Of a stretch of DNA of 64,000 bases, positions 49,621-59,217 are shown piece after piece. The stretch is taken from contig NZ_LZSO01000009.1 of assembly GCF_001665785.1 (NCBI RefSeq), positions 62,001 through 126,000 on the forward strand. The letters are read 5' to 3'. Position 1 is the stretch's first letter. Every line of letters begins with the position of its first letter. This stretch comes from Mycolicibacterium peregrinum. GTDB taxonomy: Bacteria; Actinomycetota; Actinomycetes; Mycobacteriales; Mycobacteriaceae. The notes beneath the pieces were generated by a model. It saw only the letters and a list, made by a program, of their open reading frames with translations. It was not told the origin of the DNA and made no database searches. The position numbers and the translations under genes were made by a program.

Positions 49621-50493
49621 CTACTGTCTGGTCAGGGTGTGGGTGGTGGCGGTGTCGCGGAGCTTGTCGGGATTGCGTATCGCGTAGAGCGCCGTGATGA
49701 GTCCGTCGGTCAGCTCGACGAGCAGGATCGAGTCCAGCGCTCCGTCCCGGCGGAACGACACGGCGGGCATCGAGTTGTAACTTCCGAACGAGATGTCGAA
49801 CCCGGCCATCGCGCCCTGGGCTAGCCCGGTCATGAATTGCGCGACGCGTTGTGGCCCGACGACCGGACGACGGGCAGCCGATACCTGTCCGCCGCCGTCG
49901 GACAGTGCCACGACGTCGGGGGCCATCACCGCCACCAGGCCGTCGATGTCACCGGTGTGCGCGGCCCGCAGGAACCTGGTGACGGTAGTCCGTGCCAGCT
50001 GCTTGTCCGGTGTGAAGCGTCGTCGTCGGGCCTCAACGTGTTCACGTGCGCGGTGGGCGATTTGGCGCACCGCAGTATCGGATTTACCCACCACGGGCGC
50101 GATCTCGGGATAGCTGTAACTGAACACCTCGTGTAGGACGAACACCACGCGTTCGTCGGGGCTGAGTGTCTCAAGGATCAGCAGCATTGCCATGGATACG
50201 GACTCGGCGAGGACGGCGTCCTCGCCGACGTCGGACACGGTCTGGATCGGCTCGGGAAGCCAATTGCCGACGTAGTCCTCACGTCGGCGCTTGCTGGTGC
50301 GCAGTGCATTGAGGGCCTGCCGCGTCACGACCTGCACGAGATATGCGTGCGGATGCGTCACGTCGCCTGCCGTGATCCAGCGGAGGTAGCTTTCCTGCAC
50401 CACGTCTTCGGCGTCTGCGGCGCTACCCAGAATCTCGTAGGCCAGCGTGAAGAGCAGCGGGCGGTACCCGGCGAATACCTCGGTGGCGTTCAG
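49621..50493 (-). CDS. ECF RNA polymerase sigma factor, SigJ-like with C-terminal SnoaL-like domain
   Basis: Region 2 is seen as FAGYRPLLFTLAYEILGSAADAEDVVQE, region 4 as TLSPDERVVFVLHEVFSYSY with the following helix-turn-helix, and a C-terminal SnoaL-like domain (AHTGDIDGLVAVMAPDVVAL). There is no ATG, GTG or TTG upstream of the complete region 2. I propose CTG at 50493, behind AGGGGG, giving 290 aa. The first conventional start, GTG 50403, would remove most of region 2.1. SigJ-type factors carry the extra domain in place of an anti-sigma partner (family knowledge). Confidence 0.82.
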   Translation of the reverse strand: MNATEVFAGYRPLLFTLAYEILGSAADAEDVVQESYLRWITAGDVTHPHAYLVQVVTRQALNALRTSKRRREDYVGNWLPEPIQTVSDVGEDAVLAESVSMAMLLILETLSPDERVVFVLHEVFSYSYPEIAPVVGKSDTAVRQIAHRAREHVEARRRRFTPDKQLARTTVTRFLRAAHTGDIDGLVAVMAPDVVALSDGGGQVSAARRPVVGPQRVAQFMTGLAQGAMAGFDISFGSYNSMPAVSFRRDGALDSILLVELTDGLITALYAIRNPDKLRDTATTHTLTRQ

Positions 50494-50575
50494 ATGATCC
50501 CCCTGTGCCGTTGGTCGTCACACTCTCAGACACCGCTGGGGTCCCGAACCGTGACAGCCGTGGCTGTGAACCACG

Positions 50576-51100
50576 TCACATCCCGGCGACGTCGTGCGCG
50601 TGGTGGACGATGTCGTGCAGGTGGTAGATCGCGATCGTCGCGATGGTGAACTCGCTGCCATTGCTGCGCAACCCGCGGCGCGACCAGGCGTCGGCCGGTA
50701 CCCGGTCATAGGTGTCGGCGACAACTCCGGCCGCCTCGTACAACTCGGTCGCGACAGTCCCCGGATCCTGCGACCCGTAGTCGTCGGCGATGGCGGTGGC
50801 GTCCTGATCCCAGTTTGGGAACTGGGGATCGTGCTCGGTCAACATCAACTGCACCCGGTGCTCGAAGATCCGGTGCACGTCGCGGATGTGGCAGCCGTAC
50901 TCCAGGATTGACCAGCGGTCGGGGCGGGTCCGCAGACCGACCCCGGCGCCGTGCAGCCGGGGTACCCACCGCGCGGCATCCTCGCGGATGATCTCGGCGA
51001 CTTCGCTGTGGTGCACCGATGCCGGGTCGAACCCGCACTCCGGGCAGGTGCGAGACAGTACCCAGGTCCAGTCCTTGGTGTCAGGCTCCAGGGCTTCCAT
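50576..51100 (-). CDS. DinB family protein
   Basis: A 174-aa protein. Helical DinB-like segments carry His residues in EYGCHIRDVHRIFEHR and YHLHDIVHHAHDV, the usual metal ligands. The N-terminus has CPECGFDPASVHHSEV, recurrent in actinobacterial DinB proteins. The start is ATG 51100; GTG 51106 is also possible. It lies 82 nt ahead of the sigma factor. Function unknown. Confidence 0.82.
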   Translation of the reverse strand: MEALEPDTKDWTWVLSRTCPECGFDPASVHHSEVAEIIREDAARWVPRLHGAGVGLRTRPDRWSILEYGCHIRDVHRIFEHRVQLMLTEHDPQFPNWDQDATAIADDYGSQDPGTVATELYEAAGVVADTYDRVPADAWSRRGLRSNGSEFTIATIAIYHLHDIVHHAHDVAGM

Positions 51101-51121
51101 ACTCACCAGTGTCGCCGCCGG

Positions 51122-52756
51122 TCAGCCGGCTGACAACGCCGATCTGAGAACATCGAGCGGCAATCCGCCCAGATCGAGTGCGCGGCTGTGGAATTCCCGC
51201 AGAGATGATCCCCGGCGCAGGGCCTCGTCGCGGAGTTCGTGCCAGATTCGTTGCCCGATCGCGTACGACGGAGCCTGGCCCGGCCAGCCGAGGTAGCGGT
51301 CGAGCTCGAAGCGCAGGTTCTCCTCGGCCATCGCCGAATGCGAGGTCAGGAAGTTCCACGCCCGCTCGGCGTCCCATACCTCACCGTCGGGAGCCGTGAG
51401 GCCGCAGTGCACGCCGATGTCGAGCACCACCCGGGCCGCCCGGAACCTTTGTGCATCAAGCATTCCCATGCGGTCGCCGGCATCGTCGAGCCAGCCCAGC
51501 TCGGCCATCAGCCGCTCGGCGTACAACGCCCAGCCCTCACCATGGCCCGACACCCAGCAGCCCAGCCGGCGCCACCGGTTGAGCCGGTCGGCCAATGCCA
51601 CCGCGCGGCCGATCTGCAGATGATGGCCGGGAACACCTTCATGGAACACCGTGGTGGTCTCCTGCCAGGTGTGGAACCGCTCGACACCGGGTGGAACCGA
51701 CCACCACATGCGTCCGGGTCGAGACCAGTCCTCCGACGGCCCGGTGTAGTAGATGCCGCCGGTCTGGGTCGGCGCGATCCGGCACTCGAGCGTGCGAAGC
51801 GGCCCGTCGATGTCGAAGTGGGTGCCGGCCAGAGACTCCACCGCACGGTCGGACAGGTCCTGCATCCAGGCCTGCAGCGCATCGGTACCGGTGATGACGT
51901 AGCGCGGTTCGTCGTCCAGCCGGCGCAGCGTCTCGGCCACGGTGGCCCCGGGGTAGAGCTGCTGAGCGATCGATTCCTGTTCAGCGACAACGGCATCGAG
52001 CAGGCCCAAGCCCCATTCGTAGGCCTCGTCGAGGTCGACGGCGGTACCCAGGAACTGCCGTGACATCAGCTGGTAGGTGTCGCGTCCGCAGGCATCGGAC
52101 TGGCGCGCACGCGGGGCGATGTCCTCCCGCAACACGTCGCCCAGTCGTCGGTAGGCGTCGGCCGCGGCTTCGGAGCGCCGCTGTAGCTGCGCCTGTAGTT
52201 GCCGGTTTTCCGGTGCCGCTCCGGCGACCATCTCGGCGAACAACTGGGCGATCTGCCGGGCCTGGGTGACCCCCCGGGTGACCTGGCGCAGGGCCGGTCC
52301 GTGACTGCTGCCGGCCGCGGCACGTAGGGCGTCCGCGTAGCCGGCGACACGTTCGGGCACCTTCGCCAATCGCGCGGCGATCAGCGCCCAGTCGTCCTCG
52401 GTGTCGGTGGCCATCAGGTCGAATACGTCGCGCATGGTCTGCAGCGGTGAGGCGATGACGTTGAGCTCGCCCAGGTCCAGGCCGGCATCGTGAACGTCGA
52501 GCGCCGCGCCGAGGCGCTCGCGCAGCGCGGCCACGGTGACCACGTCCACATCGTCGGCGGGATCCAGCCCGTCGAGTTCCCGCAGCGTTGCGCGGGCAGC
52601 TTCGGCGCGGGCTGTCACTCCCTCTGGGGAGTAGTCGGTCACCTCATCGTCGTGGCCGGTGATGCCGAGTTCCGTTGCGGCGCAAGGATCAAGCCGCGCA
52701 TAGGTATCGAGGTAGCGCTCGGCTACCGCGTCGACGGCAGTGGCGGTCCTAGCCAA
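51122..52756 (-). CDS. DUF885 family putative metallocarboxypeptidase
   Basis: A 544-aa helical protein of the DUF885 family, predicted to be zinc peptidases. The motif TVFHEGVPGHHLQIG provides HExxxGHH, with the downstream Glu in GHGEGWALYAERLM. The only start available is TTG 52756, overlapping the stop of the zinc metallopeptidase gene, so translation is probably coupled. It has no signal peptide. The substrate is unknown. Confidence 0.88.
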   Translation of the reverse strand: MARTATAVDAVAERYLDTYARLDPCAATELGITGHDDEVTDYSPEGVTARAEAARATLRELDGLDPADDVDVVTVAALRERLGAALDVHDAGLDLGELNVIASPLQTMRDVFDLMATDTEDDWALIAARLAKVPERVAGYADALRAAAGSSHGPALRQVTRGVTQARQIAQLFAEMVAGAAPENRQLQAQLQRRSEAAADAYRRLGDVLREDIAPRARQSDACGRDTYQLMSRQFLGTAVDLDEAYEWGLGLLDAVVAEQESIAQQLYPGATVAETLRRLDDEPRYVITGTDALQAWMQDLSDRAVESLAGTHFDIDGPLRTLECRIAPTQTGGIYYTGPSEDWSRPGRMWWSVPPGVERFHTWQETTTVFHEGVPGHHLQIGRAVALADRLNRWRRLGCWVSGHGEGWALYAERLMAELGWLDDAGDRMGMLDAQRFRAARVVLDIGVHCGLTAPDGEVWDAERAWNFLTSHSAMAEENLRFELDRYLGWPGQAPSYAIGQRIWHELRDEALRRGSSLREFHSRALDLGGLPLDVLRSALSAG

Positions 52757-53660
52757 GGTTGTTCGCGGCGAAGGTGTCGCACTTGTTCGGATCGCCGGTC
52801 TGGTAGCCGATGGTGAACCACTTCTGCCGCTGCTCGGAGGAACCGTGGGTCCACGCTTCGGGGTTGACCCGGCCGGTGGCCTGCTTCTGGATGCGGTCGT
52901 CGCCGACCGAGGAGGCCGCCGACAGGGCGTCGGTGATGTCCTTGTCGCTCAGTGGTTCCAGGAACGGCACATCGGTGCCCTCCTGCCGCGTGATGGAGGC
53001 GTAGTGCGCCCAGACACCGGCGTAGCAGTCGGCCTGCAGTTCGGTGCGCACGCCCGCGCCGGTGGCGCCCTCGGGGTCACGCTGGGCCCGGCCGAGAACG
53101 CCCAGGAGGTCCTGGACGTGGTGGCCGAACTCGTGGGCCACCACGTACTCCTGCGCGAGGGGCCCTCCGCTGGAACCGAACTGATCGACGAGCACCTGGA
53201 AGAAGTCGGTGTCGAAGTACGCCGTCTTGTCCACCGGGCAGTAGAACGGGCCGACGTCACTGGTGGCCGGACCGCACCCGGTCTGGACCTGTCCCTTGAA
53301 CAGTCGGACGTGCGGGCGGGTGTAGCCCTTGAGCAGCTGGGACCACACGCCGTCGACGGAGTTGCCGGTCGCCACCACGCGGCATTCGACCTTGCTGTTG
53401 GCGTCGGCGCCGGTCTTGCACTGGCTGAGGTCGAAACCCTCACCCCCGGCGCTGCTGGTGTCCATCGGTTGCTGCTGTTGCGGCATCACGGTGCCGGGGT
53501 CGACACCCAGGAACATCGCGAGCACAACGATCAACAGACCGCCGAGACCTCCACCGATCGCGATGCCACGGCCGGGGCCGCGGCCACCGCCGGAACTGGA
53601 GGTGGTGCTCGTGTCGATCTGCATACCCTCGTTGAAGGTCATCCCGTCACTCCATCGCAT
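52749..53660 (-). CDS. Neutral zinc metallopeptidase (YpfJ/KPN_02809 family)
   Basis: A 303-aa protein. A Gly-rich cytoplasmic N-terminus precedes one membrane segment (IAIGGGLGGLLIVVLAMFL), a Gln-rich stretch and an extracytoplasmic peptidase domain. The zinc motif is VVAHEFGHHVQDLLG and the following acidic ligand is in RTELQADCYAGVW. The family is uncharacterised in detail. It is divergent from the esterase at 53717 and coupled to the DUF885 gene downstream. Confidence 0.9.
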   Translation of the reverse strand: MRWSDGMTFNEGMQIDTSTTSSSGGGRGPGRGIAIGGGLGGLLIVVLAMFLGVDPGTVMPQQQQPMDTSSAGGEGFDLSQCKTGADANSKVECRVVATGNSVDGVWSQLLKGYTRPHVRLFKGQVQTGCGPATSDVGPFYCPVDKTAYFDTDFFQVLVDQFGSSGGPLAQEYVVAHEFGHHVQDLLGVLGRAQRDPEGATGAGVRTELQADCYAGVWAHYASITRQEGTDVPFLEPLSDKDITDALSAASSVGDDRIQKQATGRVNPEAWTHGSSEQRQKWFTIGYQTGDPNKCDTFAANNLG

Positions 53661-53716
53661 TCGCCGGTAGGTGCGTGCTCAACAGCCCGTTAAGCTTTTC
53701 ACACTACGATTCAGAC

Positions 53717-55192
53717 GTGTCCGTCGTTGCGGAACATTCGACCATTGCCCACACCTCGCTGGGGCGGCTACGCGGTACCCGTGAAGGCGGGGTCAGCGTG
53801 TGGCGAGGTGTCGAGTACGCTCAGCAGCCCATCGGCGCGCTGCGGTTCCTGGCACCGCGTCCGGTGGTGCCCTGGACCGGAGTGCGAGACGCCGTCGAGC
53901 ACGGCCCGTTGCCGCCACAAGGCCGTTCGTTCGTCGGGGGAGGCCGCGACGACCCCAAGGTGCGTGACGAGGCTTGCCTGACCGTCACCGTGTGGTCTCC
54001 GGACACCGGCGGCTCGTTGCCGGTGATGGTGTGGATCCCCGGCGGGGCCTTTGTCTACGGTGCGGGCCAGTTGCAGCTGTACAACGGCTCGCGGCTGGCC
54101 GAGAACGGCAACGTGGTGGTCGTCAACGTCACGTATCGGCTCGGCGTGTTCGGGGGATTCGAACTCGGCGATCTGGGTGAGGGATTCGACGACAACCTGT
54201 GCCTGCGGGACCAGATCGCCGCGCTGCAATGGGTGCGCGACAACATCGCCGCATTCGGCGGGGATCCCGAGCAGGTGACGGTGTTCGGTGAATCGGCCGG
54301 GGCCACATCGGTCTTGGCGCTGCTGGCCAGCCCGGCCGCCGACGGGCTGTTCGCCCGGGCGATCGCGCAGAGTCCGGCGTTGCCGTTGATCGCCGACCGG
54401 GAAGACCGGGCCCGTCAGTCGCGCCGCTTCATGCAGCTGCTCGGAGTGGGGGCCGAGCAGCTCAAAGTGCTGCCACAGCGGCAACTGCGCCGGGCCGCGG
54501 GGCAATTGCAGCTCGAGAGTGCCCAGCAGACACCGACGTTGGCCTACGGGCTGACCCACGGTGTCGATCTACTGCCGTTGCATCCGACCGAGGCGGCGCG
54601 CGCGGGTGCGGTGTCCGCGGTGCCGTTGATCATCGGCACCAACAGCCACGAGGCGTCGATGTTCGCCTGGGGTAAGCCGCCGATGCTCCCGACCACCCTG
54701 GCAGGGGTCGAGGACTATCTGCGGCGCCACGACCCGGACGACCGCGATCGGGTGCTGGCCGCCTATCCCGATTTTCCGCGGCGCCGGGCGCTGATCGCCT
54801 TTGGCTCCGACGTCATGTTCGGTGCACCGACGTGGGCGTTCGCCGATGCCTACAGTGCACACGCGCCGACTCACGTGTACCGGTTCGACCACACCACGTG
54901 GACGCTCAAGGTGCTGGGACTGGGCGCCACCCACGGCAGCGAGATCGTGCACATCCAGCACAGCTACGGGTCATATCTGGGACGCAAGCTGCACCCGTTG
55001 GGTCGCCGGGTACAGCCGTCGGTCGGTCGGCGGATGCAACGTACCTGGCTGGACTTCGCCCGTGCCGAGGTCGCCGACTGGCCGGAGTACGACGTCGACC
55101 GGCGTCTGACCCGCGTGATCCGGTCCACGCGCGACGAGACCGTGGCCGATCCCGACGCGGTGCGACGCCAGGTGTGGCACGGGCTCGGTTAG
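53717..55192 (+). CDS. Type B carboxylesterase/lipase
   Basis: A 491-aa serine esterase. The oxyanion hole is in MVWIPGGAFVYG, the nucleophile in VTVFGESAGATSVL, and the catalytic His in LGATHGSEIVHI; the acid is probably the Glu in IGTNSHEASMF. The start is GTG 53717, since the longer open frame lacks a start with signal. No signal peptide is seen. The substrate is unknown. Confidence 0.9.
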   Translation: MSVVAEHSTIAHTSLGRLRGTREGGVSVWRGVEYAQQPIGALRFLAPRPVVPWTGVRDAVEHGPLPPQGRSFVGGGRDDPKVRDEACLTVTVWSPDTGGSLPVMVWIPGGAFVYGAGQLQLYNGSRLAENGNVVVVNVTYRLGVFGGFELGDLGEGFDDNLCLRDQIAALQWVRDNIAAFGGDPEQVTVFGESAGATSVLALLASPAADGLFARAIAQSPALPLIADREDRARQSRRFMQLLGVGAEQLKVLPQRQLRRAAGQLQLESAQQTPTLAYGLTHGVDLLPLHPTEAARAGAVSAVPLIIGTNSHEASMFAWGKPPMLPTTLAGVEDYLRRHDPDDRDRVLAAYPDFPRRRALIAFGSDVMFGAPTWAFADAYSAHAPTHVYRFDHTTWTLKVLGLGATHGSEIVHIQHSYGSYLGRKLHPLGRRVQPSVGRRMQRTWLDFARAEVADWPEYDVDRRLTRVIRSTRDETVADPDAVRRQVWHGLG

Positions 55193-55196
55193 CGGC

Positions 55197-55700
55197 CTAC
55201 TTGCCGTAGCGCTCATCGGTATACCGGCGGAGATTGTGCAGGAACCGCTGGAACAACCACGCCATCACGGGCTGTCCCAGCGTCATCCCGAGCCGCCCGG
55301 CCAGACCGCTGGGCTTCATGGCCATCACCCAGGTCAGGTGGCAGCCGTCCCCGGTCTCCACGACGCGGTAGTCCTCGGCGAAGGCCGAGATCGCGTTCGA
55401 GGTGCTGGTGTTGAACCGGAAAGCCATGTGGGTGAAGGGTTTCCAGGCCAGGAATTCCTCGTCGCCGGTGATGTTCCCGCGCATCGTGACGGTTCGGGTG
55501 GTGCCGACGCCGCGGGGCTCGGGGCTGGTCCATTCCACGTTGGTGATCACGGTGGCCCAGTGCGGCCACGAGGTCGCGTCGCTGAGCACCTCGAACAGCT
55601 GCTCGGGGGTGATGGCGAGGTCGACGGTGCTGACGAAGCGGAACGGCGCACGGTCGATGAAGTCCAACTCGACGCGTTCGCACTGGTAGGTCCGGGCCAT
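55197..55700 (-). CDS. SRPBCC (polyketide cyclase/START-like) family protein
   Basis: A 167-aa helix-grip protein. [20 protein letters not shown] at the N-terminus and [18 protein letters not shown] are the classic SRPBCC opening. Convergent with the esterase. The inverted repeat at 55704-55728 lies directly ahead of its start. Confidence 0.85.
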   Translation of the reverse strand: MARTYQCERVELDFIDRAPFRFVSTVDLAITPEQLFEVLSDATSWPHWATVITNVEWTSPEPRGVGTTRTVTMRGNITGDEEFLAWKPFTHMAFRFNTSTSNAISAFAEDYRVVETGDGCHLTWVMAMKPSGLAGRLGMTLGQPVMAWLFQRFLHNLRRYTDERYGK

Positions 55701-55703
55701 GGG

Positions 55704-55728
55704 TAGACACCCTAGGGGAGAGTGTCTA
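55704..55728. promoter_or_regulatory. Inverted repeat TAGACAC-N11-GTGTCTA
   Basis: TAGACAC (55704-55710) and GTGTCTA (55722-55728) form a perfect 7-bp inverted repeat in the 36-bp gap between two minus-strand genes, next to the SRPBCC start. It may be an operator or a short hairpin. Confidence 0.4.
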
Positions 55729-55736
55729 GTGGTGGG

Positions 55737-56666
55737 TCAGCCTGGGCTGTCGCCGGCCGCCGCCAGCAGCGGGACCACTACGTCACTGATCGGAGTGGGT
55801 AGGCCGTGTGCGGCTGCCTTGCGAACGATGACGCCGTTGCGAATGTCCCATTCCAGCGGTCTTCCGGCCTGGCGGTCGGTCAGCATCGAAGTCGTCAGGT
55901 CCTCGGGCGCCGCGGCCAGCATGGTCACGATCTCGTCGACTACCTCGTCGCCCAGGTCGGCGCCGTCGGCGCGGGCCACAGCCAGGCATTCGGTCAGATA
56001 CCGCCGCGCCAGCGCGGCCACGTCGTCGCGCCGGAACATGCCCGTCCGCCGCCCTGCCAGCACCATGAACCCGACCACGGCGTTGACCAGCAGCTTGCGC
56101 CAGGCAGCGCTACGGAAATCGGGATCGCGCTCCACGGTGATCGCGGTGCCGCGTAGCGCCTCGGCCACGATCGCCGCCGCCGGGGTGTTGGGCAGCACCA
56201 GTCGGGCCTCGCTACGCAGCCGCACCCAGCCACCGGGCTGCATCTCCGAGGAGATCCACACCGCCGCGGGCACCACGTGGGACTCGTCGGTGTATCGGCT
56301 GACCTGGCTCACACGCTCGACCTGTTCCACGCCGTTCTGCAGCGCGCACACCACGGTCTTCTCGTCGCACAGCCGGTCCAGCCAGGCCGCGGACGGGGCG
56401 TTCTGGGTGTCCTTGACGGCAAGAAAGACCACGTCGAGCGGGCCTTCCACACTGTCGGGATCGGTGTGCACCGGCCCCGGTACCCGGATGGGTTTCCCGT
56501 CGTCGGGCCGGACCTCGACGCCGTCGCGCGGGGTTCGCCCACACAGCAGGACCGGCCGGCCGGCCGCGTGTAGGAGTGCCGCCACGGTCGATCCGATGGC
56601 GCCGGGACCGATGACCGCGATGGGGGAGTTCGGTGCTGCTGGTTCTTCGCGCGAGCGCTCATCCAC
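55737..56666 (-). CDS. Ketopantoate reductase (PanE/ApbA)-like oxidoreductase
   Basis: A 309-aa NADPH-dependent reductase-type protein. The Rossmann motif is [16 protein letters not shown], followed by [19 protein letters not shown] and the catalytic-Lys region [11 protein letters not shown]. True PanE makes pantoate; mycobacteria have several paralogues, so the substrate is not certain. GTG 56666 is used. It is divergent from aspS and matches Rv2573 by position. Confidence 0.85.
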   Translation of the reverse strand: MDERSREEPAAPNSPIAVIGPGAIGSTVAALLHAAGRPVLLCGRTPRDGVEVRPDDGKPIRVPGPVHTDPDSVEGPLDVVFLAVKDTQNAPSAAWLDRLCDEKTVVCALQNGVEQVERVSQVSRYTDESHVVPAAVWISSEMQPGGWVRLRSEARLVLPNTPAAAIVAEALRGTAITVERDPDFRSAAWRKLLVNAVVGFMVLAGRRTGMFRRDDVAALARRYLTECLAVARADGADLGDEVVDEIVTMLAAAPEDLTTSMLTDRQAGRPLEWDIRNGVIVRKAAAHGLPTPISDVVVPLLAAAGDSPG

Positions 56667-56748
56667 GCTGCCAAGTTACCGGCGCAGGCCACTCTCTAGA
56701 CTGGTCACTCGTCACCACCCGTCTCATGTCGAACATTCAGGAGTTTTC

Positions 56749-58572
56749 GTGCTGCGCAGTCATGCCGCCGGTTCATTGCGGGCCGCGGATGCCGGTCAAA
56801 CGGTCACCTTGGCGGGATGGGTGGCGCGTCGCCGTGATCATGGCGGCGTCATCTTCATCGATCTCCGTGACGGGGCTGGTGGGGGGCAAGGAAATGTGCA
56901 GAGCGTGTCGCAGGTGGTGTTCCGCGAGGGCGACGTGCTCGCCGCCGCCCACCGGTTGCGCGCCGAGTTCTGCATCGCCGTCACCGGAGTCGTCGAGGTA
57001 CGTCCGGAGGGCAACGAGAACCCTGACATCCCGACCGGCAAGGTCGAGGTGAACGCCACCTCGCTGACCGTGCTGTCCGAGAGCGCCCCGCTGCCATTCC
57101 AGCTCGACGAGACCGCCGGTGAGGAAGCCCGGCTCAAGTACCGCTACCTGGATCTGCGCCGCGAGGGCCCGGGTAACGCAATCCGGTTGCGCTCCAAGGT
57201 GAACGCCGCCGCTCGCAACGTGCTGGCCGAGCATGACTTCGTCGAGATCGAGACCCCGACCCTGACCCGCTCCACTCCGGAGGGTGCACGCGACTTCCTG
57301 GTGCCCGCACGGTTGCAGCCCGGCTCGTTCTACGCGCTGCCGCAGAGCCCGCAGCTGTTCAAGCAGCTGCTCATGGTGGCGGGCATGGAGCGCTACTACC
57401 AGATTGCGCGGTGCTACCGCGACGAGGATTTCCGGGCCGACCGCCAGCCGGAGTTCACCCAGCTGGACATGGAGCTCAGCTTCGTCGACGCCGACGACGT
57501 GATCGCGATCGCCGAGCAGGTGCTGAAGGCGGTCTGGTCGACGATCGGTTACGAGCTGCCGCTGCCGCTGCCCCGGATCAGCTACGCCGACGCGATGCGC
57601 CGGTTCGGTTCCGACAAGCCCGACCTGCGGTTCGGGGTTGAGCTGATCGAGTGCACCGAGTACTTCAAGGACACCCCGTTCCGGGTTTTCCAGGCGCCGT
57701 ACGTGGGTGCCGTCGTCATGTCAGGCGGCGCCTCGCAGCCGCGCCGTACCCTCGACGGCTGGCAGGAGTTCGCAAAGCAGCGCGGCCACAAGGGGCTGGC
57801 CTACGTGCTGGTCGCCGAGGACGGCACGCTGGGCGGCCCGGTGGCCAAGAATCTCACCGACGCCGAGCGCGACGGTCTGGCCGCCCACGTCGGCGCCAAG
57901 CCCGGTGACTGCGTGTTCTTCGCGGCGGGCCCGGTCAAGTCGGCGCGGTCGCTGCTGGGCGCCACCCGCATCGAGATCGCCAAGCGGCTCGATCTGATCG
58001 ATCCGGCCGCCTGGGCCTTCACCTGGGTCGTCGACTTCCCGATGTTCGAACCCGCCGACGAGGCGACGGCCTCGGGCGACGTCGCGGTGGGCTCGGGCGC
58101 CTGGACGGCCGTGCACCACGCCTTCACCGCGCCGAAGCCCGAATCGGAGGGCAGCTTCGACACCGATCCCGGCAACGCGCTGTCCGATGCCTACGACATC
58201 GTCTGCAACGGCAACGAGATCGGTGGCGGCTCGATCCGTATCCACCGGCGCGACATCCAGGAGCGGGTGTTCGCGATGATGGGCATCGACCATGCCGAGG
58301 CTCAGGACAAGTTCGGATTCCTGTTGGACGCCTTCGCCTTTGGCGCACCGCCGCACGGTGGCCTGGCCTTCGGCTGGGACCGCATCACCGCGCTGCTGGC
58401 CGGGGTCGACTCGATCCGCGAGGTGATCGCGTTCCCCAAGTCCGGCGGCGGCGTCGACCCGCTGACCGACGCCCCGGCGCCGATCACCGCACAGCAGCGC
58501 AAGGAATCGGGGATCGACGCGAAGCCCGAGTCGAAGGCCAAGGCCGAGGACAAGCCGCAGGTGAAGGCCTGA
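56749..58572 (+). CDS. aspS: Aspartyl-tRNA synthetase (non-discriminating type), with loop insertion
   Basis: A 607-aa class II synthetase. Motif regions seen: [40 protein letters not shown] (motif 2), and [13 protein letters not shown] (motif 3); a GAD insertion domain lies between. The start is GTG 56749 ([10 protein letters not shown]) behind CAGGAG. In the anticodon-binding OB fold, the normally tight DLRDxxGxxQVVF is [21 protein letters not shown], about eight residues longer than the M. tuberculosis enzyme as I recall it. Confidence 0.96.
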   Translation: MLRSHAAGSLRAADAGQTVTLAGWVARRRDHGGVIFIDLRDGAGGGQGNVQSVSQVVFREGDVLAAAHRLRAEFCIAVTGVVEVRPEGNENPDIPTGKVEVNATSLTVLSESAPLPFQLDETAGEEARLKYRYLDLRREGPGNAIRLRSKVNAAARNVLAEHDFVEIETPTLTRSTPEGARDFLVPARLQPGSFYALPQSPQLFKQLLMVAGMERYYQIARCYRDEDFRADRQPEFTQLDMELSFVDADDVIAIAEQVLKAVWSTIGYELPLPLPRISYADAMRRFGSDKPDLRFGVELIECTEYFKDTPFRVFQAPYVGAVVMSGGASQPRRTLDGWQEFAKQRGHKGLAYVLVAEDGTLGGPVAKNLTDAERDGLAAHVGAKPGDCVFFAAGPVKSARSLLGATRIEIAKRLDLIDPAAWAFTWVVDFPMFEPADEATASGDVAVGSGAWTAVHHAFTAPKPESEGSFDTDPGNALSDAYDIVCNGNEIGGGSIRIHRRDIQERVFAMMGIDHAEAQDKFGFLLDAFAFGAPPHGGLAFGWDRITALLAGVDSIREVIAFPKSGGGVDPLTDAPAPITAQQRKESGIDAKPESKAKAEDKPQVKA

Positions 58573-58655
58573 CCCCTCTCGGCTCTCCGTGCGTGGTTCA
58601 CCACGGCGAAGCTCGAGTCTGGAATAGAAGCCCCACCGGAGAAGCTGGAGAAGGC

Positions 58656-59117
58656 ATGAGCGATATCGATCCGAACTTCGACAAAACCGAACTGGTCGCC
58701 GACGTGGCGGCCCTCGACAACTTCAACCGCAACGTCGTCGAGGAATTCCGGGCCAATGGCGGCAAGGTGGGCGGCCCCTTCGAGGGTGGCACGCTGCTGT
58801 TGCTGCACACCACAGGAGCCAAATCCGGTCAGCCCCGGCTGTCGCCGCTGGCGTATCTGGACATCGACGGTGCGATGCTGATCGTCGGTTCCTACGCGGG
58901 TGGGCCCAAGGACCCCGCGTGGGTGCACAACCTGCGGGCCAACCCGCAGGCCCGGATCGAGATCGGTGCCGAGGCCTATGACGTGGTCGCACGCGAACTG
59001 CCCGACGACGAGCGCGACGCCGCCTACCCGAAGATCGTCGATCGTGCCCCGGTGTTCGCCGAGTACCAGTCGAAAACCACCCGGGCCATCCCGCTTTTCG
59101 AGCTGGTTCGCGCCTAG
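58656..59117 (+). CDS. Ddn-type deazaflavin (F420)-dependent nitroreductase family protein
   Basis: A 153-aa protein of the mycobacterial split-barrel F420-binding family. LLLLHTTGAKSGQPRLSPLAY and ASYAGGPK-like GSYAGGPKDPAWVHNLRANP are its hallmarks. ATG 58656 with GGAGAAGG upstream. It is convergent with the thiolase gene across a strong hairpin. The substrate is unknown. Confidence 0.9.
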   Translation: MSDIDPNFDKTELVADVAALDNFNRNVVEEFRANGGKVGGPFEGGTLLLLHTTGAKSGQPRLSPLAYLDIDGAMLIVGSYAGGPKDPAWVHNLRANPQARIEIGAEAYDVVARELPDDERDAAYPKIVDRAPVFAEYQSKTTRAIPLFELVRA

Positions 59118-59150
59118 CGCCTGATCGGGCTCCGGCGCCCGTCACCCGCC

Positions 59151-59204
59151 GTTTGTCACGCTGGGGTGTCGGTGGAATTCGAGAGCCACCCCAGCGTGAC
59201 AAAC
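59151..59204. terminator. Perfect 18-bp hairpin between convergent genes
   Basis: GTTTGTCACGCTGGGGTG (59151-59168) is exactly complementary to 59187-59204, with an 18-nt loop that can itself pair (GGTGG/CCACC). There is no U-tract. It is placed to stop transcription from both sides. Confidence 0.75.
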
Positions 59205-59217
59205 CAGTAGGGCAGCG

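Noticed and set aside
50551..50579. GTGAC...GTCAC repeat ahead of the sigma-factor gene, considered as an autoregulated promoter
   Set aside because: Arms are short, overlap the DinB stop codon, and no matching -10 is apparent; too weak to call.
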